From Curtobacterium pusillum (GTDB lineage: Bacteria > Actinomycetota > Actinomycetes > Actinomycetales > Microbacteriaceae), in NCBI RefSeq assembly GCF_007680845.1, contig NZ_VEIY01000006.1, positions 186,001 to 250,000 on the forward strand: 64,000 bases of DNA, in the 5' to 3' direction. The position numbers were made by a program, and so were the translations under genes. Shown here in pieces: positions 34,163-45,429 of this stretch. The notes below the pieces were generated by a model. The model saw only the letters and a list, made by a program, of their open reading frames with translations, was not told where the DNA came from and did no database searches. Positions within the stretch are counted from its first letter, which is position 1. The number at the start of each line of letters is the position of its first letter.

Positions 34163-35836
34163 GTGCCGGCCGTCCCGTCCGGCGGTGCGCGCGCCGGCTC
34201 CGCGCGGATCGGTCGCCGGCTGCGCCGGTGGGTCCGCCGCGGCTGGCGGGGCGTCGCCTACCTGTGGCGGCGCTCCCTGATGTTCCGCTCGGTCGCGATC
34301 ACGGTCATGACGACCGGCCTCGCGATCGCGATCATCGGCACCGCCGTCATGATCAGCATCTCGAACAACGTCTACTCGCAGCGCCGCGACCAGATCGAGT
34401 CCGAGTCCGCGCGCGCCACGATCGTCGCGCAGGGGATCTTCGACGCCGCGACCGCGGGCGAGGACAACAACCAGAGCGAACTCGAGACGCTGCAGAGCGA
34501 AGCGCAGCAGGCGATCCTGTCGAACACGACGAGCCCGGGCGGCACGAGCATCGCGATCGAGCGCAGTCCGGACCAGCCGGGGCCGCAGACGGTCCAGAAC
34601 GTCGCGAGCCAGGGCTTCCCCGACGCCGTGATCACCGACGTGCTCCGCAAGGAGGTCGGCAAGAACACCGGCAAGCTCAGCCTGCAGCCGGTTCGCCTCG
34701 ACGACGACGGGCGCCGCCAGCCCGGTCTCGCGGTCGGTTCGACGCTGCAGATCCCGAGCGCGGGGCAGTACGAGCTCTACCTCGTCTACGACCTGTCGGA
34801 CGCGCAGCAGACCCTCGACTTCGTGTCGCAGACCCTGTCGATCGGCGGCGTCGCGCTCATGGTGCTCATCGCCCTCGTCACCTCGCTCGTGGTGCGGCTC
34901 GTCGTGGTGCCGATCCGCGGTGCGGCGGAGACGAGCCGGAAGATCGCGGCCGGCCGGCTCGACGAACGCATCCCGGTGAAGGGCAACGACGACATCGCCA
35001 CGCTCGCGCGGAGCTTCAACGGCATGGCCGAGGCCGTCAGCCGGCAGATCACCCAGCTCGCCGAGCTCTCCCGTGTGCAGCAGCGCTTCGTGTCGGACGT
35101 GTCGCACGAGCTGCGCACCCCGCTCACGACCATCCGGCTCGCGGGCGACATGCTCTTCGACTCCCGCCACGCCTTCGAGCCGTCGGTCGGCCGCTCCGCC
35201 GAACTCCTGCACGCGCAGGTGGAACGCTTCGAACTCCTGCTCGCCGACCTGCTGGAGATCTCCCGGTTCGACGCGCAGGCCGTGCAGCTCGACCCCGAGC
35301 CGGTCATCCCCGCGGCGCTCGCGACGGACATCGTCGACGAGTTCCATCCGCTCGCCGAGCGCGCCGGCATCGACCTGCAGCTCGTCACCCCCGGCGGGCA
35401 CACCACGATGCAGCTCGACGCGAAGCGCGTCCGGCGCATCCTCCGCAACCTCGTCGGCAACGCTCTGGAGCACGGCGACGCGAAGCCCGTCCAGGTCGTC
35501 GTTGACAGCGATGCCCGCAGCGTCGCGATCGCCGTCCGCGACCACGGGATCGGGATGCCCCCGGAGGACGCCGCCCGCGTGTTCGACCGCTTCTGGCGCG
35601 CGGACCCGAGCCGGAAGCGGACGATCGGCGGCACCGGGCTCGGGCTCGCGATCTCGCTGGGCGACGCGAACCTGCACGGCGGCCGCATCGACGTCTGGTC
35701 CCGCCCCGGGGAAGGGTCCACCTTCGTGCTCACCCTGCCGCGGAACGAGCGCGTCGCGGTCACGACCTCGGCGATCCCGCTGCCCGACCTCGACGAGTCC
35801 TACGACGGCCCCCGCGCCGTGCGGGAGGAGGACTGA
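34163..35836 (+). CDS. mtrB: Sensor histidine kinase MtrB
   Basis: A 557-residue membrane kinase. A basic N-terminus is followed by membrane segment 1 (SVAITVMTTGLAIAIIGTAVMI), an extracellular sensor of ~185 residues, segment 2 (GGVALMVLIALVTSLVVRLVVV), a HAMP linker with RIPVKGNDDIATLARSFNGMAEAV, the dimerisation helix with phosphorylated His in VSDVSHELRTPL (about residue 314), and an ATP-binding domain with NLVGNALEHG, DHGIGMP and GGTGLGLAI. It pairs with MtrA (5-base gap) and signals envelope or osmotic state. The GTG start follows the mtrA stop; its TGA overlaps the lpqB ATG (TGATG). Confidence 0.96.
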   Translation: MPAVPSGGARAGSARIGRRLRRWVRRGWRGVAYLWRRSLMFRSVAITVMTTGLAIAIIGTAVMISISNNVYSQRRDQIESESARATIVAQGIFDAATAGEDNNQSELETLQSEAQQAILSNTTSPGGTSIAIERSPDQPGPQTVQNVASQGFPDAVITDVLRKEVGKNTGKLSLQPVRLDDDGRRQPGLAVGSTLQIPSAGQYELYLVYDLSDAQQTLDFVSQTLSIGGVALMVLIALVTSLVVRLVVVPIRGAAETSRKIAAGRLDERIPVKGNDDIATLARSFNGMAEAVSRQITQLAELSRVQQRFVSDVSHELRTPLTTIRLAGDMLFDSRHAFEPSVGRSAELLHAQVERFELLLADLLEISRFDAQAVQLDPEPVIPAALATDIVDEFHPLAERAGIDLQLVTPGGHTTMQLDAKRVRRILRNLVGNALEHGDAKPVQVVVDSDARSVAIAVRDHGIGMPPEDAARVFDRFWRADPSRKRTIGGTGLGLAISLGDANLHGGRIDVWSRPGEGSTFVLTLPRNERVAVTTSAIPLPDLDESYDGPRAVREED

Positions 35837-37518
35837 TGCGCACCCGCTTCCGACACGTGGTCGCCGCTGCGCTCGCCGCGGTGACGATCGTCGCCCTGTC
35901 CGCCTGCGCCGCGATCCCGACCGACGGCCCGGTCCGCTCCGGGCAGACCATCAAGGACGAGTCGCTCTCCGGTGTCGACTACCGGCCGGACAAGCCGGTG
36001 GCCGGGTCCGACCAGACGGCGATCCTGCGCGGGTTCATCGCGGCCGGCACCGGCGCGGCGGACGACTACTCGATCGCCCGACAGTTCCTCGCGACGAGCT
36101 TCGCCGAGAAGTGGAACCCGCGGCGCGGCGTCACGATCCGGCAGGGCAACCCCGCGGTCGAACGAGTCGGCGAGCGCGAGCTCACCTACACGCTCACCGC
36201 GAGCGCCACGGTCGACGCCGACGGCGAGTACACCCAGGCGGTGCGTCCGACCTCGTCCACCCTGACGTTCCAGTTCACCCGGCAGGACGGCGAGTGGCGC
36301 ATCGCCTACGCCCCGGACGGGATCATCCTCTCGCCGGTGAACTTCGAGTCCGTATTCCAGCAGCACGCCCTGTACTTCTTCGACCCGACCTACAAGTTCC
36401 TCGTCCCCGACGAACGCTGGTTCCTCGCCAGGTCCTCGACGAGCACGCGGATCGCCAGTGCGCTGCTCGCGGGCCCCGCCGACTGGCTCAAGGGCGCCGT
36501 GGTGTCCTCGTTCCCCGAGGGCACGCAGCTCTCCCTCAACGCGGTCACGATCGACAACGGCACCGCACTCGTCGACCTGTCCAGCGACGCCCTGCGCGCC
36601 AGCAGCCAGGACAAGGTCCGGATGCGCGAGCAGCTGAGCAAGTCACTGGCGTCCGTCGCGACCGTGTCCTCGGTCGAGATCACCGTCGAGGGAGCGACCT
36701 TCTCGGTCCCGGACGGCAGCGGGTCGGACGCGCAGCAGAACCCCGACGTCGACGCCCGGCCGCTCGTCGACCACGACGGCTCGGTCGGCTACGCGGCCCT
36801 CGGCACGGGAAAGGTCGCCGAACTCGGCGGGGGCACCGGCGACGAGATCGCGGACCTGGACCCGACGTCGTTCGCGCTGTCGGCCTCGGGCACGGCGGCG
36901 GTGGTCGGCAACGACGACGGCGTCACCGTGGTCCGCGGCCGGACACACCTGCGCATCGACGCGACGGACGACCTCGTGGCGCCCTCGATCGACGACCTCG
37001 GGTTCGCCTGGGTCGCCTCGTCCGGCAACACGCGGAAGGTCACCGCGTACGGCCTCGGCGGCGACCCGCACCAGGTGAGCACGACGCTCCCTTCAGGCGA
37101 CCTCGTGTCGTTCCAGGTCTCCCGCGACTCGACGCGCGCCCTCGCCCTCATCGAGACCGGCGACGGCCCCAGCCTCTACGTGATGGCGATCATCCGCGGC
37201 TCGGACCGCACGCCGACCGCGCTCGGCCCGCCGGTGCGGCTGCAGGCCGCGACCGGGGACGCGGTCGGTGCCGCCTGGATCAGCGACTCGGACGTGGCGT
37301 CGGTGGGCCAGACCTCGTCCGGGCCCGACGTGGTCCGGTCGACGATCGGCGGACAGTCGAGCACCCTGCCGAAGCCGGACGGCCGCGCCACCGCGATCGC
37401 CGGTGGCAGCGGTGGGTCGATGCTGCTCCGGATGTCGGACGGGTCGGTGCTGCAGTCCACCGGCGGCGGCTGGGACTCGACCGGGGTCACCGCGGACGTG
37501 CTCGGCATCCAGCGCTGA
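35836..37518 (+). CDS. lpqB: Lipoprotein LpqB
   Basis: A 560-residue lipoprotein. The signal FRHVVAAALAAVTIVALSACAAIPTDGPV has a lipobox LSAC. Next are a GerMN-like pair of domains (DQTAILRGFIAAGTGAADDYSIARQFLATSFAEKWNP and the DPTYKFLVPDERWFLA...RIASALLAGPADWLKGAV stretch) and a C-terminal WD40-like beta-propeller region. In actinobacteria LpqB interacts with the MtrB sensor domain and modulates MtrA phosphorylation. Overlap with mtrB is TGATG. Directly after the stop there is a palindrome CCGGTCCCGGGACCGG (37562-37577) that can act as terminator, preceded by a half-copy of the dispersed palindrome. Confidence 0.95.
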   Translation: MRTRFRHVVAAALAAVTIVALSACAAIPTDGPVRSGQTIKDESLSGVDYRPDKPVAGSDQTAILRGFIAAGTGAADDYSIARQFLATSFAEKWNPRRGVTIRQGNPAVERVGERELTYTLTASATVDADGEYTQAVRPTSSTLTFQFTRQDGEWRIAYAPDGIILSPVNFESVFQQHALYFFDPTYKFLVPDERWFLARSSTSTRIASALLAGPADWLKGAVVSSFPEGTQLSLNAVTIDNGTALVDLSSDALRASSQDKVRMREQLSKSLASVATVSSVEITVEGATFSVPDGSGSDAQQNPDVDARPLVDHDGSVGYAALGTGKVAELGGGTGDEIADLDPTSFALSASGTAAVVGNDDGVTVVRGRTHLRIDATDDLVAPSIDDLGFAWVASSGNTRKVTAYGLGGDPHQVSTTLPSGDLVSFQVSRDSTRALALIETGDGPSLYVMAIIRGSDRTPTALGPPVRLQAATGDAVGAAWISDSDVASVGQTSSGPDVVRSTIGGQSSTLPKPDGRATAIAGGSGGSMLLRMSDGSVLQSTGGGWDSTGVTADVLGIQR

Positions 37519-37543
37519 GGCGGTCCTCCTCCACAGACGGGCC

Positions 37544-37577
37544 TGACTGGAGGCACATCCCCCGGTCCCGGGACCGG
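37544..37577. repeat. Half dispersed element plus perfect palindrome after lpqB
   Basis: TGACTGGAGGCAC (37544-37556) matches the left arm of the ACTGG subtype; a self-complementary CCGGTCCCGGGACCGG follows at 37562-37577. The half element is preceded by CCTCCACAG, as at 23930-23938. The palindrome is a likely terminator of the mtrA operon. Confidence 0.5.
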
Positions 37578-37609
37578 CCCGCCCCCGCCGACGGGTCACG
37601 ACCAGGATC

Positions 37610-38320
37610 GTGCCCGTGACCCAGACGACGGACGACCACCCCTGGCAGGACGCCGCCCTCGCGGTGCTCGGGCTCGTCCTGCCCGTCGTCTGCGCGGGCT
37701 GCGGCGCCCCGGACCGCGCACTCTGCCGGACGTGCTCGGCCGGGCTCGCCGCCGAGCCCCGCCGCGTGCGCCTCGTCGCCGGCGTCCGGCTCGACGCAGC
37801 GTTCGAGTACGCCGGGCTCGTGCGCACCCTCCTGCTCGAGCTGAAGCTCCGCGGCCGGGTCGACCTCGCCCGTCCGCTCGCCATCCGGTTCGGTGCCCTC
37901 GTCCTGTCGGCGCTCGCCGACGCGCCGCCCGGCACGGTGCTGCTCCGTGTGCCGCCCTCGCGGCAGGGGAACCGCCGGCGCGGCTTCGATCCCGTCGTGC
38001 TCCTCCTGGCTCGCGGGGGCGTCCGCCGTCCCCGGGCGCTCCACCGTCCACGTGCCGGTCCCGGGGCCGGGGCGGGACCGGCCGGCACCGGGCGGGCCGG
38101 AGCGCGGCGGGCCGGGGCCGGGCAGAAGGAGCGGTCGGCGCTCGAGCGGGTCGCGGCGACGGTCGGGTCGCTCCGTGCGAGCGGCGTCGCCGGCCGTGAC
38201 GTCGTGGTCGTGGACGACGTGGTGACCACCGGCGTGACGATGGCCGAGGCCGTGCGAGCGGTCCGTGCTGCCGGCGGACGGGTGGTGCGCTGCGTGGCCG
38301 TCGCGAGCGTCGACGACTGA
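37610..38320 (+). CDS. ComF-family phosphoribosyltransferase-like protein
   Basis: A 236-residue ComF-type protein. The N-terminal zinc-ribbon Cys pairs are present (VVCAGCGAPDRALCRTCSAGL), followed by FEYAGLVRTLLLELKLRGRVDLARPLA and PSRQGNRRRGFDPV. The C-terminal PRPP-binding loop reads DVVVVDDVVTTGVTMAEAV, the phosphoribosyltransferase signature. ComF proteins take part in DNA uptake in some bacteria, otherwise their role is unclear. Residues ~140-170 are a Gly/Ala/Arg-rich insertion (ALHRPRAGPGAGAGPAG...) that looks like a low-complexity expansion. Start ambiguous between GTGs at 37610 and 37616. comF between lpqB and hpf/secA is a conserved order. Confidence 0.88.
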   Translation: MPVTQTTDDHPWQDAALAVLGLVLPVVCAGCGAPDRALCRTCSAGLAAEPRRVRLVAGVRLDAAFEYAGLVRTLLLELKLRGRVDLARPLAIRFGALVLSALADAPPGTVLLRVPPSRQGNRRRGFDPVVLLLARGGVRRPRALHRPRAGPGAGAGPAGTGRAGARRAGAGQKERSALERVAATVGSLRASGVAGRDVVVVDDVVTTGVTMAEAVRAVRAAGGRVVRCVAVASVDD

Positions 38321-38494
38321 CGTGCACACCCCGCGCATCGGTGAACGCTCGGTGAGCACTGAGTGTCCGGTGGGTGTCCGCGCGACTCACCGTTCCCGTG
38401 TGACGACGCACGGTCGCCGGGTCTAGCCTCGCGGCAAGGCGTTCGGGATCGCCGGATGGAGGCGACGCGCTGACGTACGGATGGGAGCCGCCAC

Positions 38495-39208
38495 ATGGAC
38501 GTGACGATCACGGGCCGGAACATCGGGGTCACCGACCGATTCCGCACCTACGTGGAACAGAAGTCCGAGAAGATCGACGTGCTCGCCGACCGCGCCCTCG
38601 CGTTCGAGGTGCGCATCAGCCGCCACAACGAGAAGTCCGGCGGTTCCGGGGGCGAGGACCGCGTCGAGCTGACCCTGATCGGCCCCGGACCCCTCGTGCG
38701 GGCGGAGTCCGCGGCCTCGGACAAGTACGCGGCGTTCGACCTGGCGTTCGCGCGCATCATGGAGCGCCTCCGCCGGGCCCGCGACCGCCGCAAGGTGCAC
38801 CGCGGCCGGCACGCCCCGACCTCGGTCGCCGAGGCCTCGGGCACCGGGTTCGAACGGATGGGCATCGTCCCCGCGGACGGCAAGCTCATCGAGGACGTCG
38901 CGACCGGTGCGATCCCCGTCGTCAGCGAGTCCCGCGACGAGGACGAATCCGAGGTGTACAGCCCCGTGGTCATCCGGCACAAGGTCTTCGAGGCCGCCCC
39001 GATGACCGTCGACGACGCGCTCTACTTCATGGAGCTCGTCGGACACGACTTCTACCTGTTCGTCGACGCGGAGACGCACCGGCCCAGCGTGGTCTACCGC
39101 CGCAAGGGCTGGGACTACGGCGTGATCGGCATCGACGGCACGTCGGCACCCGGCGAGGCGTCCGCGTCTTCCGACTCCGAGTCGGAGCCGGCGGTCGCCA
39201 TCGCCTGA
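38495..39208 (+). CDS. hpf: Ribosome hibernation promoting factor, long form
   Basis: A 237-residue protein. Residues 1-110 are the ribosome-binding beta-alpha domain (MDVTITGRNIGVTDRFRTYVEQKSEKIDVLADRALAFEVRIS, AFDLAFARIMERLRRARDRRKVH). After a linker, residues ~155-215 are the dimerisation domain (VVIRHKVFEAAPMTVDDALYFMELVGHDFYLFVDAETHRPSVVYRRKGWDYGVIGI). The long form joins two 70S ribosomes into 100S dimers in stationary phase. ATG preceded by GGGAGCC. A TAGCCT at 38424-38429 may be the -10, leaving a leader of ~60 bases. Located between comF and secA as in mycobacteria. Confidence 0.95.
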   Translation: MDVTITGRNIGVTDRFRTYVEQKSEKIDVLADRALAFEVRISRHNEKSGGSGGEDRVELTLIGPGPLVRAESAASDKYAAFDLAFARIMERLRRARDRRKVHRGRHAPTSVAEASGTGFERMGIVPADGKLIEDVATGAIPVVSESRDEDESEVYSPVVIRHKVFEAAPMTVDDALYFMELVGHDFYLFVDAETHRPSVVYRRKGWDYGVIGIDGTSAPGEASASSDSESEPAVAIA

Positions 39209-39361
39209 GGCGCGATCCGGCACCGCCCGAGACGTGTGCGCGGCCCGTTCGCGGGCCGCGCACACGCGCGCTGTTCCCAGCGGCGAGACCGGCCGGGTTG
39301 CTAGCATGACTGGCTGTTCGCATCGCGCAGGTCGCGCGAGACGATCTCGTAAGGAGCTCAC

Positions 39362-42142
<2,781 letters not shown>

Positions 42143-42156
42143 CGTCGGTCCTGACC

Positions 42157-42194
42157 GACTGGAGGCGCGGTGCCAGCTGGCACGCGCCTCCAGT
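42157..42194. repeat. Dispersed palindrome, copy 3
   Basis: GACTGGAGGCGCGGTGCC (42157-42174), loop AGCT, and GGCACGCGCCTCCAGTC (42179-42195 region) with one C missing from the right arm. It lies between the convergent secA and Rv3235-like genes and is a likely shared terminator. Confidence 0.8.
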
Positions 42195-42211
42195 CCGTCT
42201 CCCGGTCGCGC

Positions 42212-42625
42212 TCAGAGCACCCCGACCGCTGTTGCGCGCCATCGCCCCTGCCGCTCTTCGAGTCGCATCGCGACGGCCCGGGCGTGACTGCGCGTGTGCA
42301 CCACGACGGTGGCTTCGGCGACACCCTCCGTCGGTCGGCAGACGATGACGCTCCCCGCCCGCAGCGAGGCCCGGCCACGCGTCCTCCCGGCGAGCGCCCG
42401 TGCCCGAGCGGCCACGGCCGCGCGCTGCTGCAGGTGCCGGTGCACGTCGTCGGTGATCCACCGCGCGATGCTGTCCACCTCACGGGCCCCGGTGAGGATC
42501 TCGGCAACGCACAGCCCGAGGGCGCGTGCCGCGTCCTCGACGTCGGTCGGCGGGGGGACCGCCCGGAGCGGCTCGACCTCCGCCCTCGAGCTCGTGTCGT
42601 CGATCCGGCGTGCTTCCTCGGCCAC
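42212..42625 (-). CDS. Rv3235-family protein
   Basis: A 137-residue soluble protein. A short acidic N-terminus (AEEARRIDDTSSRAEVEPLRAVPPPTD) leads to a compact alpha-beta domain (VEDAARALGLCVAEILTGAREVDSIARWITDDVHRHLQQRAAVAARAR ... GSVIVCRPTEGVAEATVVVHTRSHARAVAMRLEERQGRWRATAVGVL). The RWITxxVHxxLxxR core and the final RWR-A-T-VL strand are characteristic of the Rv3235 family conserved near secA in actinobacteria. GTG at 42625 has AAAGGGGCAG upstream. It is convergent with secA and divergent from pdtaS. No molecular function is known; structurally it resembles an NTF2-like fold (inference). Confidence 0.82.
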   Translation of the reverse strand: MAEEARRIDDTSSRAEVEPLRAVPPPTDVEDAARALGLCVAEILTGAREVDSIARWITDDVHRHLQQRAAVAARARALAGRTRGRASLRAGSVIVCRPTEGVAEATVVVHTRSHARAVAMRLEERQGRWRATAVGVL

Positions 42626-42689
42626 CCCTGCCCCTTTCGTCGGGCTGAGCGTATGGCGAGTACAACATGCGAAATACCGAAGGGTCGAC

Positions 42690-42733
42690 CTGTGGAGAGG
42701 TCGAAGTTGTCCACAGTGCTCCGCACCTAGACT
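42690..42733. promoter_or_regulatory. pdtaS promoter region with inverted repeat and DnaA-box-like site
   Basis: TAGACT (42728-42733) lies 6 bases before the pdtaS GTG (42740), indicating a leaderless start. Upstream, CTGTGGA (42690-42696) and TCCACAG (42710-42716) form an inverted repeat, and TTGTCCACA (42707-42715) equals the actinobacterial DnaA-box consensus. The biological use of the box here is uncertain. Confidence 0.45.
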
Positions 42734-42739
42734 GAGCGG

Positions 42740-44239
42740 GTGTCGACCCTCAGTGACCTCGTCCTCGCACAAGGCCGTTCCTCCGAAGCCGACGTGGAGT
42801 GGCTCCACCTGCTCGTCGGGGACTGGCAGCTGCTCGCCGACCTGTCCTTCGCCGACATGGTGCTCTGGGTGCCGACGGCCGAGGACGGCTCGTTCGTGGC
42901 CGTCGCGCACGCCCGACCGAGCTCCGCCGCGACGCTCTTCTACCGCGACATCGTCGGCCAGGAGATCCGCGAGGAGTGGCGCGAGCAGGTCACCGAGTGC
43001 TTCGTCGGCTCGCGGGTCGTCGACTCCGCCGAGCCGGACTGGTACGAGGACACCCCGACCCGGGTGCGGGCGATCCCGGTGCTCCGCCGCCTGAGCGCGA
43101 AGAGCGCCGAGACCACCGACCGCCCGATCGCCGTCGTGACGAGGCACTCCAACCAGGACGAATCGCGCACGCCGAGCCGTCAGGAGCTCAACTTCACCGC
43201 GAGTGCGAACGACCTGTTCGGCATGATCTCGACCGGCGACTTCCCCGACCTCGGTGCGCCGGCCGGTCCCCGTCGTGGTGCGCCCCGCGCGAGCGACGGG
43301 CTGCTCCGCCTCGACACGAACGGCATCGTCACGTTCGCCAGCCCGAACGGGCTCAGCGCCTTCAACCGCATGGGCTTCGAGGGGGAGCTCGAGCGGAAGT
43401 CCCTCGCCGAGGTCACCACCGAGCTCATCGGCGCGCAGCTCGAGGTCGACGAGTCCCTCCCGCTCGTCGTCACCGGCCGAGCCCCGTGGCGAGCCGACAT
43501 CGAGTCGAAGGGCGTCACCGTGTCCCTGCGGTCGATCCCGCTGCGCGACCACGGCGAGCGGATCGGCGCGGTCGTCCTCTGCCGCGACGTCACCGAGATG
43601 CGCCACCAGGAGCGCGAGCTCATCACCAAGGACGCGACGATCCGCGAGATCCACCACCGCGTGAAGAACAACCTGCAGACGGTCGCGTCGCTGCTCCGGA
43701 TCCAGGCACGTCGGACCCACTCCGAAGAAGCCCGCACGTCACTGCAGAACGCGATGCGGCGGGTCGCGGCGATCGCCGTCGTGCACGACACCCTGTCGAG
43801 CGGCCTCAGTCAGAACGTCGACTTCGACGAGGTCTTCGACTCCGTCCTCAAGCTCGTCACCGAGGTGGCGGCGTCGCACAACACGACGGTGCGCCCGAAG
43901 AAGACGGGGGAGTTCGGGGTGCTGCCCTCGGAGGCGGCGACCCCGCTCGCGCTCGGGCTCACCGAGCTCGTCACGAACGCCGTCGAGCACGGGCTGGACG
44001 GCCGCGACGGTGAGGTCGAGATCGTGGCGGAGCGCTTCGACGACCACCTCGACATCCAGGTCCGCGACAACGGCCGGGGTCTACCGGAGGGCAAGGTCGG
44101 GTCGGGGCTCGGGACGCAGATCGTCCGCACGCTCATCCAGGGCGAACTCGGGGGCACGATCGACTGGCACACCCTCACGGGCAGCGGCACCGAGGTGACG
44201 ATCACGATCCCGTTCCGCTGGCTGACCGCCGCCGCGTAG
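42740..44239 (+). CDS. pdtaS: PdtaS-type cytoplasmic sensor histidine kinase
   Basis: A 499-residue soluble kinase. An N-terminal GAF domain (LLADLSFADMVLWVPTAEDGSFVAVAHARP) and a PAS domain (LRLDTNGIVTFASPNGLSAFNRMGFEGELE) precede the HisKA_2/HWE-type phosphotransfer motif IHHRVKNNLQTVASLLRIQARR (His305/His306) and an ATPase domain with LTELVTNAVEHG, DNGRGLP and GSGLGTQIV. This architecture and the convergent whiB1 match mycobacterial PdtaS (Rv3220c), whose partner PdtaR is an ANTAR RNA-binding antiterminator encoded elsewhere. The TAGACT -10 six bases before the GTG marks a leaderless mRNA. A family-2 hairpin follows the stop. Confidence 0.92.
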   Translation: MSTLSDLVLAQGRSSEADVEWLHLLVGDWQLLADLSFADMVLWVPTAEDGSFVAVAHARPSSAATLFYRDIVGQEIREEWREQVTECFVGSRVVDSAEPDWYEDTPTRVRAIPVLRRLSAKSAETTDRPIAVVTRHSNQDESRTPSRQELNFTASANDLFGMISTGDFPDLGAPAGPRRGAPRASDGLLRLDTNGIVTFASPNGLSAFNRMGFEGELERKSLAEVTTELIGAQLEVDESLPLVVTGRAPWRADIESKGVTVSLRSIPLRDHGERIGAVVLCRDVTEMRHQERELITKDATIREIHHRVKNNLQTVASLLRIQARRTHSEEARTSLQNAMRRVAAIAVVHDTLSSGLSQNVDFDEVFDSVLKLVTEVAASHNTTVRPKKTGEFGVLPSEAATPLALGLTELVTNAVEHGLDGRDGEVEIVAERFDDHLDIQVRDNGRGLPEGKVGSGLGTQIVRTLIQGELGGTIDWHTLTGSGTEVTITIPFRWLTAAA

Positions 44240-44275
44240 CGCCCCCGCGCGCGTCGGGCCGGCGCGCGACACCTG

Positions 44276-44321
44276 GTTCCGGACACAGCACCGCGAAGAT
44301 GCGTGGTGCTGTGTCCGGAAC
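44276..44321. terminator. Second-family hairpin after pdtaS
   Basis: GTTCCGGACACAGCACCGCG (44276-44295) and a right arm (44302-44321) that is its inverse except one G to A-type wobble position. Same hairpin as 25589-25634. It separates the convergent pdtaS and whiB1 genes. Confidence 0.75.
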
Positions 44322-44427
44322 CTGGTTCCGGCAGCGCAGCACCCCGCGCCGACGCCGCACCCCGCACACGACGACGCCCGCCGGCCCCGAGGGGACGGCG
44401 GGCGTCAGGCGCGCGGACGGTGCAGCG

Positions 44428-44676
44428 TCAGGAAGCGCGACGAGCGCGAGCGGCGCGGCGCTTCAGCGCGCGGCGCTCGTCCTCGCTCAGACCGCCCCAG
44501 ACACCGGAGTCCTGGTTGTTCTCGAGTGCGTACTGCAAGCACATCTCGGTGACCGTGCACCGAGCGCAGACCGACTTGGCCTTCTCGATCTGGTCGACGG
44601 CCGGTCCGGTGTTCCCGACGGGGAAGAAGAGCTCGGGGTCCGCGGTGAGGCAGGCTGCCTGGTCACGCCAGTCCAT
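44428..44676 (-). CDS. whiB1: WhiB-family iron-sulfur regulator WhiB1
   Basis: An 82-residue Wbl protein: MDWRDQAACLTADPELFFPVG with Cys9, then Cys37, Cys40 and Cys46 (SVCARCTVTEMC), the GVWGG turn and a basic RRALKRRAARARR tail. This matches WhiB1, an essential [4Fe-4S], NO-sensitive regulator that binds the primary sigma factor. AAGGAGCACCACAC precedes the ATG. It is convergent with pdtaS, as in mycobacteria (Rv3219/Rv3220c). The 258-base region upstream (44677-44934) is shared with the divergent membrane-protein gene and holds relatively AT-rich DNA around 44866-44905. Confidence 0.97.
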   Translation of the reverse strand: MDWRDQAACLTADPELFFPVGNTGPAVDQIEKAKSVCARCTVTEMCLQYALENNQDSGVWGGLSEDERRALKRRAARARRAS

Positions 44677-44934
44677 GTGTGGTGCTCCTTGAAATCGATG
44701 CTCGAACGGCAGGCCGGGGCCGTGGTTCGGGGATCGGAACGCTGCGCATGCTGAGCACGATGGGACACCCGTGGGGGAGGAGTCCGCTGGAAGCGAGTCT
44801 GACGCCCGCAGAACGCTCGGGGGAGGAGCGTCGAACCACGGGAGACGCACACCACATCGTGCCGTCCAAACGACCTCCAATATCGTTCCATACTGGTAGG
44901 GCCAAATCAAGGGTTCCGACGCTGGAGGAATGCT

Positions 44935-45357
44935 GTGCCCGACACCACCCCGAACGACCCCGAGCCCGTGCAGCGGAGGTCGCCCGCGCTCGTCGCGCTC
45001 CTCGTGGTCGTGGGGATCGAGTTCGCCGCGCTCGTCGTGCTCACGGTCGTCCTCGTCGTCGAGCTCGTCGTCGCGCCGGCCACGAGCCTCGCGTCCGGCA
45101 TCGCGCTGACCTTGCTGACCGCCATCGCCGCGCTCTGGCTCGGTGCGTTGTGCGTCGGCCTCCGCAACCGCCGACCGTGGGTGCGTTCGGGGATCATCGT
45201 GTGGCAGGTGATGCAGGGTGCGCTGGCGATCGGCGCGTTCCAGGGTGTCTTCCGCGTGCCGGCGATCGGGTGGCTGCTGCTCGTCCCGGCGCTCCTTGGC
45301 ATCACGCTGGTGCTGTCCCGCCCCGTGACGGAGGCGCTCGCCCGTCCCGTCGAGTAG
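44935..45357 (+). CDS. Small four-TM membrane protein of unknown function
   Basis: A 140-residue protein with a short hydrophilic start (PDTTPNDPEPVQRRS) and four hydrophobic segments: LVALLVVVGIEFAALVVLTVVLVVELVV, LASGIALTLLTAIAALWLGALCVGL, VRSGIIVWQVMQGALAIGAF and VPAIGWLLLVPALLGITLVL. Small proteins of this layout are common next to whiB1 in related genomes but have no known role. GTG start preceded by CTGGAGGAATGCT. TATCGT/CATACT near 44881-44893 are possible -10 elements. Confidence 0.8.
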   Translation: MPDTTPNDPEPVQRRSPALVALLVVVGIEFAALVVLTVVLVVELVVAPATSLASGIALTLLTAIAALWLGALCVGLRNRRPWVRSGIIVWQVMQGALAIGAFQGVFRVPAIGWLLLVPALLGITLVLSRPVTEALARPVE

Positions 45358-45371
45358 ACGCTCGCCCCTGA

Positions 45372-45415
45372 CGGACTGGAGGCGCGGTGCCAGCTGGCAC
45401 CGCGCCTCCCGTCCC
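45372..45415. repeat. Dispersed palindrome, copy 4 (hybrid arms)
   Basis: Left arm GACGGACTGGAGGCGCGGTGCC begins at 45372 (22 bases), loop AGCT, right arm GGCACCGCGCCTCCCGTC to 45415. The left arm is the ACTGG subtype and the right arm the ACGGG subtype, giving one mismatch in the stem. Located between convergent membrane-protein and peroxiredoxin genes. Confidence 0.8.
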
Positions 45416-45429
45416 ATCGAGGGCCGGGA

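Noticed and set aside
42690..42716. Replication origin suggested by the TTGTCCACA site
   Set aside because: Only one good box and no dnaA/dnaN or AT-rich unwinding region nearby.
44677..44934. A gene in the 258-base gap between whiB1 and the small membrane protein
   Set aside because: Open frames there lack start signals and conserved composition; the stretch looks like two divergent promoter regions.
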